From Pandoraea sputorum (GTDB taxonomy: Bacteria; Pseudomonadota; Gammaproteobacteria; Burkholderiales; Burkholderiaceae): a DNA stretch of 64,000 bases. Each line of letters starts with the position of its first letter. Within the stretch, counting starts at the first letter, position 1. Location: positions 372,001 through 436,000 of the forward strand of contig NZ_CP010431.2 of the NCBI RefSeq assembly GCF_000814845.2. The letters are read 5' to 3'. Shown in pieces: positions 26,342 to 36,030 of the stretch. The notes below the pieces were generated by a model. That model was given only the letters and a program-made list of their open reading frames with translations, was not told the DNA's origin and did not search any database. Position numbers and translations under genes: made by a program.

Positions 26342-27564
26342 AGCTTCACCTTGGCAGAACGATTGTCGCTGTTGTGTCGGTCGCCACGTTCCTCTTGCTC
26401 GTGCACGAGCAATGCGCGCTTGCGCTCTACGCCCCAGCGGTAGCCCGACAGCGCGCCGTCGTTGCGCACGATCCGGTGACACGGAATCGCCACGGCGAGC
26501 GTGTTGGACGCACACGCCTGCGCCACGGCGCGCACGGCACGCGGCGAGCCGATGCGCTCGGCGATCTGGGCGTAGCTCGCCGTCTGCCCGGCGGGCACTT
26601 CGCGCAGCGCTTGCCACACGCGCTGCTGGAACGCGGTGCCGCGAACGTCGAGCGGCAACGACAGGCCAATGTGCGGCGATTCGACGAATCCGACCACCTG
26701 CGCGACCCATCGCTCGAATTCGGCATCTGCGCCGACGAGCTCCGCCTTGGGGAAGCGATCCTGCAACTCACGCACGAGCGCGTCCGGATCGTCACCCAGC
26801 GAAATCGCGCACAGGCCGCGCGAAGTCGCAGCCACGAGCAGTGCACCGAGCGAGCACTGCGCGACGGCGAAGCGGATCGACTCGGCCTTGCCGCCTGCGC
26901 GGAAGGCTGCAGGTTTCATGCCGAGCAGTGCGTCGGCATGGGCGTAGAAGCGGCCGTTGGAGTTGAAGCCAGCGTCGTAGAAGGCCGACGTCACGCTCTG
27001 CGCCTCGGGCAACGCATCGCGCACGCGCTCGGCGCGGCGGGCGCTCGCATAGCCACGTGGCGTGACCCCCGTCACCGAGCGAAAGAGCCGGTGAAAGTAG
27101 TGCGGGCTGAGTCCGGCTTCCGCCGCAAGCGTTTCGAGCGACGGCGGCACCTCGGCTGCCTCGATACGGCGGCAGGCGGCCGTCACCAGCGCGGCATGGC
27201 GCGCGTCGAGCGCGCCCTGATCGGGCTTGCAGCGTTTGCAGGGACGAAAGCCTGCGCGCTCGGCCGCGGCCATATCGGTGTGGAAAGCGACGTTTTCGCG
27301 GCGAGCCAGCCGCGCACCGCACGACGGACGGCAAAACACGCCAGTCGTGCGCACGGAATAGAAGAATTCGCCGTCCGCCTGCTTGTCGCGCGCCACGACG
27401 GCAGCCCATTTGGCGTCGTCGGTGGCGTAGCGGGACGTTTGCGGACCCGTGCGCGTATCCGCCAAATCCGCCATATTCGACGATGTGCCGGGCGAGGCGT
27501 CGTTGTCCTGCGGGTCGCGGTGCTTGGGTGACGGACGTTTGGCGGTCATAGGGTAGAAGTGCAT
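26338..27564 (-). CDS. ada: Ada: methyl-DNA sensor, transcription activator and O6-methylguanine methyltransferase
   Basis: 408 residues from the ATG at 27564; a GTG one codon earlier is possible. GGGAGA lies 8 bases upstream. The N-terminal zinc-binding methylphosphotriester domain carries the four cysteines Cys78, Cys82, Cys109 and Cys112 (FCRPSCGAR, PCKRCKPD). A central AraC helix-turn-helix is at about 140-225 (LSPHYFHRLFRSVTGVTPRGY). The C-terminal MGMT domain has the acceptor Cys362 in IPCHRIVRNDG. It repairs and senses alkylated DNA and, when methylated, activates its own operon. The first 40 residues are a low-complexity extension. A perfect Ada A-box lies upstream. Confidence 0.96.
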   Translation of the reverse strand: MHFYPMTAKRPSPKHRDPQDNDASPGTSSNMADLADTRTGPQTSRYATDDAKWAAVVARDKQADGEFFYSVRTTGVFCRPSCGARLARRENVAFHTDMAAAERAGFRPCKRCKPDQGALDARHAALVTAACRRIEAAEVPPSLETLAAEAGLSPHYFHRLFRSVTGVTPRGYASARRAERVRDALPEAQSVTSAFYDAGFNSNGRFYAHADALLGMKPAAFRAGGKAESIRFAVAQCSLGALLVAATSRGLCAISLGDDPDALVRELQDRFPKAELVGADAEFERWVAQVVGFVESPHIGLSLPLDVRGTAFQQRVWQALREVPAGQTASYAQIAERIGSPRAVRAVAQACASNTLAVAIPCHRIVRNDGALSGYRWGVERKRALLVHEQEERGDRHNSDNRSAKVKL

Positions 27565-27636
27565 CACAAGGGTCTCCCGAGAGCTGATGACTGGCTTTCA
27601 GTCTAGGGAGACGGTCGCGATGCTGCGCTCCGTTTC

Positions 27637-27649
27637 TTGCTATCGAATT
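27637..27649 (-). promoter_or_regulatory. Ada box (A-box) of the ada operon
   Basis: On the minus strand: AAT-TCGATA-GCAA, an exact AAT-N6-GCAA A-box, 73 bases upstream of the ada start and 12 bases from the end of copD. It matches the site bound by methylated Ada in E. coli. Confidence 0.65.
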
Positions 27650-27661
27650 CGAAGTTCTTCG

Positions 27662-28651
27662 TCAGACGCCCGGCGGCATGGTCGTGCCGAGCTTCGCGGC
27701 GAAACTCATCACCATCACCAGCACGAGGGCTTCGATCGCGACCACGCGCGCGAAGGCGCTCGTATCGAGCGTCGTGTCGCCGGTGTCGAGCGCCAGACGC
27801 GGCAGAAAGTGCCAGCGGTTCCACGCGCCCAGCAACGCCGCACACGCGACGAGGACCAACTTCGTGACCAGCCACGCCAGATATGCAGCATTCTGATCGC
27901 TGAACCAGAGCGTTGCATTCTCACCGAGCGTGCGCCACGCGTTGAACGCGCCGGTAACGAGTGCGACGAGCATCGCCAGCGTGGCGACCGACGACAACCG
28001 TTCGCCGTAGGCGGCACGTGCCCCGACGGGCCAGTGACGCCAGCCCGGGATCACACATCCGGCGACCAGCACCACGCCCGTCCACGATGCCGCTGCCGCC
28101 ACGTGCAGCGTATGCACGCCGATGGCGAGCCACGGCATGGACGCATCCGCCGCATGTCCCGTGCTCGCGCGCGCCAGCGCAAGAATCACGGCACCGGCGG
28201 CATAGACCCACCGGCCATAACGTTCCTGAAGATGCTCGCGACGGTGATGCCGGTCGCGCGGATCGTCGGCTATCGGCATGACGGCACGCAGACGCCGCCG
28301 CGCTTCGTACCATGCCCATGCGCCCGCGCACAGCAGCGCCGCACCGATCCCGGCCACCCACTGCGCGCGGCCGAAATGCGTCTGCGTAAGCACGACCCAA
28401 ACGTCGCTGAACATCGCCGACGAATCTTCCCAGTCGCCCCCTGTCATTGCCTCGGTGCTTGCCAGCACATAGGCGATCCAGGCGAGCACGGCCAATCCGG
28501 CTGCGAACGCAGGCAGCACGCGTCGCGTGAGGCCACTGCGCACCGCGTGCGGACTGCGCAGCAGCAACACGCCGAGCGCCAGCGCCAGCGCAAGATTCAG
28601 CAAGCCCGCCGTGGCGGGCTGCCAGGTGCCGGCGGCCAGATCTGCCGGCAT
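27662..28651 (-). CDS. copD: CopD-family copper transport membrane protein
   Basis: 329 residues from the ATG at 28651, whose A overlaps the last base of the copC stop (TGATG). Eight hydrophobic helices. His-containing helices such as IGVHTLHVAAAASWTGVVLVAG and the Trp/His pattern WNRWHFLPRLAL are those of CopD (YcnJ/PcoD) proteins, which pass copper from periplasmic CopC across the inner membrane. Transcribed with copC. Confidence 0.9.
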   Translation of the reverse strand: MPADLAAGTWQPATAGLLNLALALALGVLLLRSPHAVRSGLTRRVLPAFAAGLAVLAWIAYVLASTEAMTGGDWEDSSAMFSDVWVVLTQTHFGRAQWVAGIGAALLCAGAWAWYEARRRLRAVMPIADDPRDRHHRREHLQERYGRWVYAAGAVILALARASTGHAADASMPWLAIGVHTLHVAAAASWTGVVLVAGCVIPGWRHWPVGARAAYGERLSSVATLAMLVALVTGAFNAWRTLGENATLWFSDQNAAYLAWLVTKLVLVACAALLGAWNRWHFLPRLALDTGDTTLDTSAFARVVAIEALVLVMVMSFAAKLGTTMPPGV

Positions 28652-29070
28652 CACTTCACGGTGAACTTGAAGCTGCCCTGGGTGCGGTGACCGTCGCTCG
28701 CCACGGCCACCCAATTCGCCTGATATTCCCCGGCGGCGAGTGTCGGGACGGGGAGTGTGAGGGTCTTGCGGGCGGCATCGAGTTCAGGCTTCGCCTGCGT
28801 GACGGCGTTGCCCTTGGCGTCGACGACGGTGAGCTTCGAGAGCGCGCCTTCGAGCGCCGAGTCGAACGTTACACGCACCAACTTCGGCGCCTCGACGGTG
28901 GCCTGCGCAGCAGGGTCGCTCGAAGCGATGTGCGCGTGCGCCCAGACTCCCTGAGAAAGGCTGGCCAGACCGATGACGGCTGCAACGGTGAGACCCTGCG
29001 TCGCACGACGCAGCGCGCCGGTTGCGTGACGGGCCTGAACAGCGAAGGAAGCGATTTTGGAAGTGCGCAT
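28651..29070 (-). CDS. copC: CopC-domain periplasmic copper-binding protein
   Basis: 139 residues from the ATG at 29070; the longer frame to 29310 is not domain-like. A long, Arg-containing signal sequence ends at about residue 44 (SLSQGVWA), giving a mature N terminus AHAHIASSDPAAQ. The N-terminal HxH matches the Cu(II) site of CopC proteins (His1). The beta-sandwich shows VRVTFDSALEGALSKLTVVDAKG and the terminal ANWVAVASDGHRTQGSFKFTV with the second copper-site His. The Met-rich Cu(I) site of plasmid PcoC is absent. One-base overlap with copD. Confidence 0.9.
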   Translation of the reverse strand: MRTSKIASFAVQARHATGALRRATQGLTVAAVIGLASLSQGVWAHAHIASSDPAAQATVEAPKLVRVTFDSALEGALSKLTVVDAKGNAVTQAKPELDAARKTLTLPVPTLAAGEYQANWVAVASDGHRTQGSFKFTVK

Positions 29071-29324
29071 ATCGAATTTGGCTAAAGAGACGAAAACAAT
29101 GCGGCCACCCGACAGCGGCGGCACGCGAGGTTTGTCGAACTGCGTGAGGCCGCCGTCAGGAGGCAATGGCGCGTGAAGCGCGCCGCTCGCGCAGTATCGC
29201 AGACCTTGCAGACAGGCGCAGCGGCCCGCCGGTTCCACCGCCGGATGCCTTGCGCGGCATCGTGTCGCGCCGTTTCCAAAGCGGGAGCGCAGTCTGATGT
29301 CCCGACGCAAACCTGTGGGTTATG

Positions 29325-29339
29325 TGCAACTGAGTTGCA
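29325..29339. promoter_or_regulatory. Zur-like palindrome 1
   Basis: TGCAAC-TGA-GTTGCA: perfect 6-bp arms with a 3-base spacer. It lies in the 567-base gap between copC (starts 29070, minus) and the COG0523 gene (starts 29638, plus). The rest of this gap (29389-29637) is GC-rich with no clear gene. Zur control is inferred from the neighbouring COG0523 and QueD-like genes. Confidence 0.55.
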
Positions 29340-29373
29340 AAAAAGGAGAGCTCGCCGTATCATCGCGCCATAT

Positions 29374-29388
29374 TGCAACTCTGTTGCA
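29374..29388. promoter_or_regulatory. Zur-like palindrome 2
   Basis: TGCAAC-TCT-GTTGCA, same arms as the first site, in an A/T-rich setting (ATT...ATTTAAT). The centres of the two sites are 49 bases apart. Confidence 0.55.
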
Positions 29389-29637
29389 TTTAATCGGCCG
29401 ATGCGTTGGCCACGCGATGTCCGGTGAATGGCTGGCATCGCCACGAATGCGCGCTGACGCGCCTGCGATAGCGCGACGCTGCGCCGGTCCCCCCGACGGC
29501 GCGCGCCAGCGGCGTCACGCTTGCCCGTACCGGTCAACCCAGGCACCGGTGCGGCGCCACCCGCCTCCAGTGGGGCGACGTCGGCGCGCATCCTTCGGGA
29601 GAACGCCTGCCCCACAAGACCACAGGACTTTGTTGTC

Positions 29638-30882
<1,245 letters not shown>

Positions 30883-30886
30883 GCGA

Positions 30887-31381
30887 ATGAGTCGTACCCA
30901 TGCGCAGAAGCCGGTAGCGGCGCGCCAGCGCGCGCTGAAGCGAACGCCTGAACCGTCAGACCGGCATGCGCGCGCACATGCCAGCACCGAGACGCGAGCG
31001 CAGTTCACCTTGTCGCGCAGTTTTGTGTTCGAAGCGGCGCACACGCTGAACCGCCGCGACATCGACCCGCCGAGCATGGACGCGAGTCGTCGCATCCACG
31101 GCCACAGCTACCGGGCGACGGTGGAAGTCACGGGTGCGCCGATGGGCGAGTCGGGCATGGTGCTCGATCTGGCACAGCTCGATGCAGCGCTCACGCGCGT
31201 GAGCGAACGGCTCGATCATCGTCTCCTGGACGATGTCGCCGGACTCGGTCCTGCAACGCTTGAGAATCTCTGTGCGTTCATCTGGCGCGCACTCGCGCCG
31301 CATCTCGTGGGGCTGTCGCGCGTGAGCGTCAGTCGCGATGCGCGTGGGGACGCCTGCTCGCTCTCCATGCGCGAGGCATGA
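30887..31381 (+). CDS. 6-pyruvoyl-tetrahydropterin synthase / QueD-like protein lacking the usual cysteine
   Basis: 164 residues, with about 40 residues of basic, disordered N terminus before the fold. T-fold motifs seen: SFVFEAAHTL (first zinc His), HGHSYRATVEV (second and third zinc His), GMVLDLAQLDAAL, LDHRLLDD and TLENLCAFIWRAL. In active QueD/PTPS a Cys sits four residues before HGH (C-x3-HGH). Here that position is Ser (DASRRIHGH). The gene is 4 bases after a COG0523 GTPase under Zur-like sites. In such contexts QueD/PTPS paralogues are made under zinc limitation. Activity in queuosine or folate synthesis is therefore uncertain. Confidence 0.82.
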   Translation: MSRTHAQKPVAARQRALKRTPEPSDRHARAHASTETRAQFTLSRSFVFEAAHTLNRRDIDPPSMDASRRIHGHSYRATVEVTGAPMGESGMVLDLAQLDAALTRVSERLDHRLLDDVAGLGPATLENLCAFIWRALAPHLVGLSRVSVSRDARGDACSLSMREA

Positions 31382-31422
31382 AGCACGCGTGCTCGTCGAC
31401 GCGCGTTCGCATTCGTCGACGT

Positions 31423-31461
31423 TAAAAAAAGATGCGACCGGCACCGTGAGGTACCGGTCGC
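31423..31461 (-). terminator. Rho-independent terminator of pirin gene
   Basis: A long stem, GCGACCGG-c-ACC / GGT-a-CCGGTCGC with a GTGA loop (31434-31461), is followed on the minus strand by seven T bases. It is 97 bases past the pirin stop and also lies after the convergent QueD-like gene. Confidence 0.85.
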
Positions 31462-31557
31462 GTGGACACCGAGGGAAGGCGGTGTCCGAGGTGTGGCGCA
31501 CGGCGGGAAGCTGCCCGTACGCCACGACCACTGTTGCCGACCCGGGCGGATTGCCGC

Positions 31558-32277
31558 TTAAAAGTCAGGCGTTTCCACCGGACGCAGGTCGAACACAAGC
31601 ACTTCGGCGTCGTTGCCACCGGAGAGCGTAAGTGCCGTCTCATCGCGCACTCGCACCCCGTCCCCTTCACCCAGCGCCACACCGTTCAGGCTCACACTAC
31701 CGCGTGCAACGTGCACGTAGGCGTAGCGGTTCGGCGCGAGCGTCAGCGTGGCCGATTCATCACCGTCAAACAGCCCGGCATACACGCGCGTATCCTGATG
31801 GATGTGCAGCGAGTTGTCGCTGCCGTCCGGCGAGATGATCTTGCGCAACTGGCCGCGCTTTTCTTCCGCCGTAAAGCGTTGTTGCTGATACTCCGGCGCG
31901 ATGCCCGTCTGGTTCGGCACGATCCAGATTTGCAGGAAGTGCACCGAATCGGTCTTCGAGTGGTTGAACTCACTGTGCGCCACGCCACGCCCTGCGCTCA
32001 TCAACTGCACGTCGCCCGGCTCGATCACGGAACCGGTGCCCATGGTGTCCTTGTGTTCGAGCGCGCCTTCGAGCACGTACGAAAAGATCTCCATGTCGCG
32101 GTGCGGGTGCTTGCCGAAGCCCTGAGCCGGCGCCACGCGGTCGTCGTTGATCACCAGCAGGTCGGAGAAGCCGACTTGCTTAGGATCGTAGTAATTCGCG
32201 AACGAAAACGTGTGGTGCGAGTTCAGCCAGCCATGGTTGGCAACGCCTCGGTCTGCAGCTTTTCTGATGTCCAGCAT
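31558..32277 (-). CDS. Pirin-family bicupin (quercetinase-like)
   Basis: 239 residues. The N-terminal cupin carries the metal-binding set FGKHPHRDMEIFSYVLEGALEHKDTMG (His, His, His and Glu near residues 57-101) together with MSAGRGVAHSEFN. The C-terminal half is a degenerate cupin (LHIHQDTRVYAGLF). E. coli YhhW, of this type, has quercetin 2,3-dioxygenase activity. The physiological role is unclear. Divergent from PhzF across a 379-base gap that holds an inverted repeat. Confidence 0.92.
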   Translation of the reverse strand: MLDIRKAADRGVANHGWLNSHHTFSFANYYDPKQVGFSDLLVINDDRVAPAQGFGKHPHRDMEIFSYVLEGALEHKDTMGTGSVIEPGDVQLMSAGRGVAHSEFNHSKTDSVHFLQIWIVPNQTGIAPEYQQQRFTAEEKRGQLRKIISPDGSDNSLHIHQDTRVYAGLFDGDESATLTLAPNRYAYVHVARGSVSLNGVALGEGDGVRVRDETALTLSGGNDAEVLVFDLRPVETPDF

Positions 32278-32374
32278 GATGGGCTCCTGTCACTTCTTCG
32301 TTAAGTTGTGAGGCTGTGTTGGCCTCGATGAATGACATTTTAGAGTCCCCAGCGAGAACCACAATCCATCTGAT

Positions 32375-32393
32375 TTGAGAATTATTGTCTCAA
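32375..32393. promoter_or_regulatory. Inverted repeat in the pirin/PhzF divergent promoter
   Basis: TTGAGAATTATTGTCTCAA: 6-bp perfect arms, 7-base A/T-rich centre, compatible with a LysR-type T-N11-A box. A TTGACA hexamer reading towards pirin lies next to it (about 32401-32406). No regulator gene adjoins. The rest of the 32278-32656 gap shows nothing clear. Confidence 0.45.
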
Positions 32394-32656
32394 TTTAGTT
32401 GTCAATTGATGGCGGCCGATCCGGCGTGTTTTCGGCCCGGAGATCGGACGATTCTGATCGAACGGGGTACAAAACACCGAAAGTGGGCGTGAGTACCGCG
32501 TGTGTCGCCCGTGCTGCGGCGCGATGTGCGAGACTACGAGCCTTCTTTCGAAAGGCCAGACGACCGGCCGTCCGGCGGCGGCCCGCGCTCACGAAGCATG
32601 GGCGGCCGTGCAAATGTTCGATTTCGTCACGATCTACCTCTTACTGGAGCATCGCC

Positions 32657-33526
32657 ATGAGTCGCAGTTACGCATTCCGTATCGTCAACGTCTTCGCCGA
32701 ATCCACGTTCGGCGGTAACCCGCTGTGCGTGTTCGAAGACGCCCGCGGCATGAGCGACGACGAGATGCGATTGCTGGCGCGTCAGTTCAATCTGTCCGAG
32801 ACAACGTTCATTCTTCCCTCGGACACGGCCGACGCTCATGTGCGCATCTTCACCCCCGGCTACGAAATGCGTTTCGCGGGTCATCCGACGCTAGGTACCG
32901 CGCACGTGCTGCGTTCCCTGCGCGGCCTGGGCGATAACGTCACGCTGCAGTTCGCCGCCGGTCTGGTGCCCGTGCAGGCGCAAGGGGATCACTGGACGCT
33001 GACCGCACCGTCGTCGGGCGAGCCGAAAATCCAAAAAGCCACCGAAGCGGATTCGGATATCGCAGCGCTCGTGCGCCTGAGCCGTGACGATCTGGCGCAA
33101 TCGCCGCAGTGGGTCGATACCGGCGCGGATCAGTTGCTGATTCCGGTGCGCGACGCCGACGCTGTTGCACGCGCTCAGCCCGACAGTGCCAAGCTGGAGC
33201 GCTGGCCGCTCTCGAGCCTTGAGCGCAAGACCGGATACGTGTTCTCCATCGACGACCGCCAAGGCAACGAGCTGCAGGTCACGGCGCGTTACTTCTTTAC
33301 CACGCAGGGCGGGGGTGTCAGCGAAGATCCGGGCACGGGTTCGGCATGCGCCAATCTGGGCGGCTGGCTGATCGGGCAGGGCTATCCGTTGCCTGTGCGC
33401 GCGCGCGTGTCGCAGGGCGACGCCATCGAGCGTGCGTGCCGTCTGACGCTCGAAGTGACGGCGGACCGCGAGATTCGCGTGGGCGGCAATGTGATCGAAA
33501 TCGCGCGTGGCGAGGTCACGCTGTAA
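32657..33526 (+). CDS. PhzF-family isomerase/epimerase
   Basis: 289 residues from the ATG at 32657; the frame is open to 32399 but the extension is not protein-like. It is a diaminopimelate-epimerase-like fold. The N-terminal VNVFAESTFGGNPLCVF contains the catalytic-region NP, with LSETTFI (catalytic Glu), RIFTPGYEMRFAGHPTLGTAHVL and, in the second half, RYFFTTQGGGVSEDPGTGSACANLGGWL. In phenazine synthesis PhzF isomerises a dihydro-anthranilate derivative. No other phenazine genes are present, so the substrate is unknown. Followed after 15 bases by YigZ. Confidence 0.92.
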   Translation: MSRSYAFRIVNVFAESTFGGNPLCVFEDARGMSDDEMRLLARQFNLSETTFILPSDTADAHVRIFTPGYEMRFAGHPTLGTAHVLRSLRGLGDNVTLQFAAGLVPVQAQGDHWTLTAPSSGEPKIQKATEADSDIAALVRLSRDDLAQSPQWVDTGADQLLIPVRDADAVARAQPDSAKLERWPLSSLERKTGYVFSIDDRQGNELQVTARYFFTTQGGGVSEDPGTGSACANLGGWLIGQGYPLPVRARVSQGDAIERACRLTLEVTADREIRVGGNVIEIARGEVTL

Positions 33527-33541
33527 GGGGAATACCGTCGT

Positions 33542-34126
33542 ATGTACGCTTTGGCAGCACCGGTCGAGACCGAGCTGGAGATCAGAAAAAGCCGGTTTAT
33601 CGGCATCGTCATGCCTGTGGCATCGCGCGAAGCGGCGATGCGTGAACTGGACGCACTGCGGGTGCGTTATCCGAATGCCACGCATTACTGCTGGGTGCTG
33701 TTGTGTGAGGGCGCGTCGGGATTCGACGACGACGGCGAGCCGGGAGGCACCGCCGCCAAGCCGATGTACAACGTCCTCATGCACAAGGGGCTGGCGAATG
33801 TGTTCGCGGTCGTGGTGCGTTACTACGGCGGGATCAAGCTGGGCGCGGGCGGGCTGACGCGCGCGTACGGACAAGCGGTGAGCGAAGCGCTAAAGCTCGC
33901 AACGCTCACCGCCGTCGAGCCGACGATCGAACCGCGTTACCGCTGTTCGTTTGCCCACGAGGCGACGTTGCGCCGATTAGCCGAGCGTCACGCCGCTGAG
34001 GTGCTCGACGCCGCTTACGACGACGCCGTCACCTTGCGCCTGCGGCTCAAGGTGCGCGACGTTGAAGCGTTCGAGGCCGACGCCACCGAAGCGCTCAGCG
34101 GCGGCCTCGTTCGAAGCGACGACTGA
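33542..34126 (+). CDS. YigZ/IMPACT-family protein
   Basis: 194 residues. The N-terminal UPF0029/Impact domain shows EIRKSRFIGIV, NATHYCWVL, DDDGEPGGTAAKPMYNVL and VVVRYYGGIKLGAGGLTRAYG. A C-terminal RNA-binding-like ferredoxin domain (DUF1949) covers residues about 130-190. IMPACT proteins are linked to translation control. The bacterial role is not settled. It is in the same direction as PhzF, 15 bases downstream. Confidence 0.93.
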   Translation: MYALAAPVETELEIRKSRFIGIVMPVASREAAMRELDALRVRYPNATHYCWVLLCEGASGFDDDGEPGGTAAKPMYNVLMHKGLANVFAVVVRYYGGIKLGAGGLTRAYGQAVSEALKLATLTAVEPTIEPRYRCSFAHEATLRRLAERHAAEVLDAAYDDAVTLRLRLKVRDVEAFEADATEALSGGLVRSDD

Positions 34127-34168
34127 CGAGGCGACTTGCCGTCGCCTGCCGTCGCTTCTCACCGTGCT

Positions 34169-34687
34169 TTAGCGAACGTTCACAACCCCTCGCATGCCCG
34201 CTTCGAAGTGCCCCGGCTCAAGGCACGCGAAATCCACCGTTCCGGCTTGCGTGAAGTGCCACACCAGCGTCTTGCGCTGACCGGGCTCGACCGTCACCGC
34301 ATTCGGCTCGGCGTGAGTCATGCCCGGCATCTGCTGCATCATCTTCGCGTGTTCGGCGAGCGATGCAGCAGTGCCCAGCGTCAGTTCGTGACGGATCTTG
34401 CCGTTGTTGGTGACAACGAAGCGCACCGTGTCGCCACGCTTTACGGTCAGCGTGGCCGGTGAGAAGCGCATGGTGTCGCGCATGTCGACATCGACTGTGC
34501 GGGTGGCCTGCGCGTCGTCGCCGGGTTCACCGATCGCGGCCGCCTCGCTGCTGTGGCCGTGCTGCATGTGCATGGCGTGCGGGTCGTCGGCCATCGCGGG
34601 CAGACTGAGCAGGAGCGTGGCAGCGCCCAGGGCGAGCGGGGCTGCGACCGAGCGGCTGAAGTGCGAAATGAGGTGCGGACGAATCAT
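34169..34687 (-). CDS. Periplasmic cupredoxin (type-1 copper protein)
   Basis: 172 residues from the ATG at 34687; its ATGA overlaps the stop of the multicopper oxidase. A signal peptide (residues 1-33, ending PAMA) is followed by a His/Met-rich stretch DDPHAMHMQHGHSSE, then a cupredoxin beta barrel. The copper ligands of a type-1 site are visible: His in KIRHELTLG and Cys-His-Met in FACLEPGHFEAGM. It has a Met-rich loop MMQQMPGMTH. Likely carries or passes copper/electrons next to the oxidase. Last gene of a four-gene operon. Confidence 0.9.
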   Translation of the reverse strand: MIRPHLISHFSRSVAAPLALGAATLLLSLPAMADDPHAMHMQHGHSSEAAAIGEPGDDAQATRTVDVDMRDTMRFSPATLTVKRGDTVRFVVTNNGKIRHELTLGTAASLAEHAKMMQQMPGMTHAEPNAVTVEPGQRKTLVWHFTQAGTVDFACLEPGHFEAGMRGVVNVR

Positions 34688-36030
34688 GATTTGACTCCGG
34701 TTTTGCCTGCGCTTGCGGGCGGGCGATGGGTAGAGGGTAACGCTGAAGTGCTGCCTTGCCACGGACTTGCGACGGTGCCGCGAGGCGCGCGATACCAGCC
34801 GGGATCGCGATAGCTGTCGCGCGGCAAGTCTTGCCGCACTTTGAGGGTGGTGAACATGCCGCCCATTTCGATGGGGCCGTAGGGCCCGGTGCCCGTCATC
34901 ATCGGCAGCGTGTTTTCCGGAATCGGCATTTCCATGCCGTTCATCGACGCGCCGGTTTCGCCCATCGCCATGTAGTCGGGAATGATGCGGGTGACCTTTT
35001 TCGCGATCTCACGCTGATTCACGCCGAGCATGGTCGGCACGTCGTGACCCATCGGGTTCATCGTGTGGTGCGACTTGTGACAGTGGAAGGCCCAGTCGCC
35101 GGGTTCGGTGGCGTCGAACTCGATGGCGCGCATCTGCCCGACGGCCACGTCGGTGGTGACTTCCTGCCATTGCGCGGTGGGCGGTACCCAGCCGCCGTCG
35201 GTGCCTGTGACCTTGAACTCGTGTCCGTGCAGATGAATCGGGTGATTCGTCATCGTGAGGTTGCCGATGCGGATGCGCACCCGGTCCCCCCGACGCGCCA
35301 CCAGCGGATCGATGCCCGGAAACGCGCGACTGTTCCACGTCCAGAGATTGAAGTCCGTCATCTCGTTGACGCGTGGTGTGCGCGTGCCAGGGTCGATGGC
35401 GTAGGCATTGATGAGGAATACGTAGTCGCGATCGACCGGCATGAACGACGGGTCCTTCGGATGCGTGACCCAGAATCCCATGAGGCCCATGGCCATCTGC
35501 ATCATTTCGTCGGCGTGCGGGTGGTACATAAACGTGCCGGGACGTTTCGCTTCGAACTCGTAGACGTATGTCTGGCCCGGTGCGATAGCGCGCTGGTTGA
35601 GACCGGCGACGCCGTCCATGCCGTTGGGCAGACGCTGGCCGTGCCAGTGCACGCTCGTGGCCTCCGGCAGCTTGTTCGTCACGTACAGACGCACACGGTC
35701 GCCCTCGACGACCTCGATGGTCGGCCCCGGACTCTGGCCGTTGTAGCCCCAGAGGTTGGCCTGCATGCCGGGCGCGATTTCACGCACTACGGGTTCGGCG
35801 ATCAGGTGGAATTCCTTGACGCCGTTGCGCATGCGCCAGGGGAGCGTCCAGCCGTTGAGCGTGACGACGGGGCGGTAGGGGCGTCCGTTGGGCGGAGCGA
35901 GCGGTTTGGCGGTGGTGGCGTCGCTGCGAGTGGCGGCGTCCGGCAGTGCTGCGAGGCTGGTGCGTTCGACAGCGGCAGCGCCCACGACGGCGAGGCTGGC
36001 GTCACGCAGGAATCGTCGGCGCGAAGTCAT
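34684..36030 (-). CDS. CopA/CueO-like multicopper oxidase, Tat-exported
   Basis: 448 residues. A Tat signal (TSRRRFLRDASLAVVGAAA) opens the protein. It has the four copper-binding blocks of multicopper oxidases: TSVHWHGQRLP, GTFMYHPHADEM, NHPIHLHGHEF and WAFHCHKSHHTMNPMGH. Met-rich segments (MAMGETGASMNGMEMPIPE) may bind Cu(I). Such enzymes oxidise Cu(I) to Cu(II) in the periplasm. It is shorter than the PcoA type and ends in a Pro/Ser tail. Starts and stops overlap both neighbours by ATGA. Confidence 0.93.
   Translation of the reverse strand: MTSRRRFLRDASLAVVGAAAVERTSLAALPDAATRSDATTAKPLAPPNGRPYRPVVTLNGWTLPWRMRNGVKEFHLIAEPVVREIAPGMQANLWGYNGQSPGPTIEVVEGDRVRLYVTNKLPEATSVHWHGQRLPNGMDGVAGLNQRAIAPGQTYVYEFEAKRPGTFMYHPHADEMMQMAMGLMGFWVTHPKDPSFMPVDRDYVFLINAYAIDPGTRTPRVNEMTDFNLWTWNSRAFPGIDPLVARRGDRVRIRIGNLTMTNHPIHLHGHEFKVTGTDGGWVPPTAQWQEVTTDVAVGQMRAIEFDATEPGDWAFHCHKSHHTMNPMGHDVPTMLGVNQREIAKKVTRIIPDYMAMGETGASMNGMEMPIPENTLPMMTGTGPYGPIEMGGMFTTLKVRQDLPRDSYRDPGWYRAPRGTVASPWQGSTSALPSTHRPPASAGKTGVKS

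Noticed and set aside
26374..27531. 385-codon plus-strand frame opposite ada
   Set aside because: Antisense to a gene with all Ada motifs; the translation is Arg/His/Ala-rich without domains.
29460..29637. Cobalamin riboswitch before the CobW-like gene
   Set aside because: A short GAGAACGCCTGCC stretch looks a little like a B12 box, but the conserved core of that riboswitch is not seen. The gene context is zinc.
32399..32656. 86-residue N-terminal extension of the PhzF protein
   Set aside because: Arg/Ser-rich and not PhzF-like; the family starts at the ATG at 32657, and the region contains the divergent promoter.
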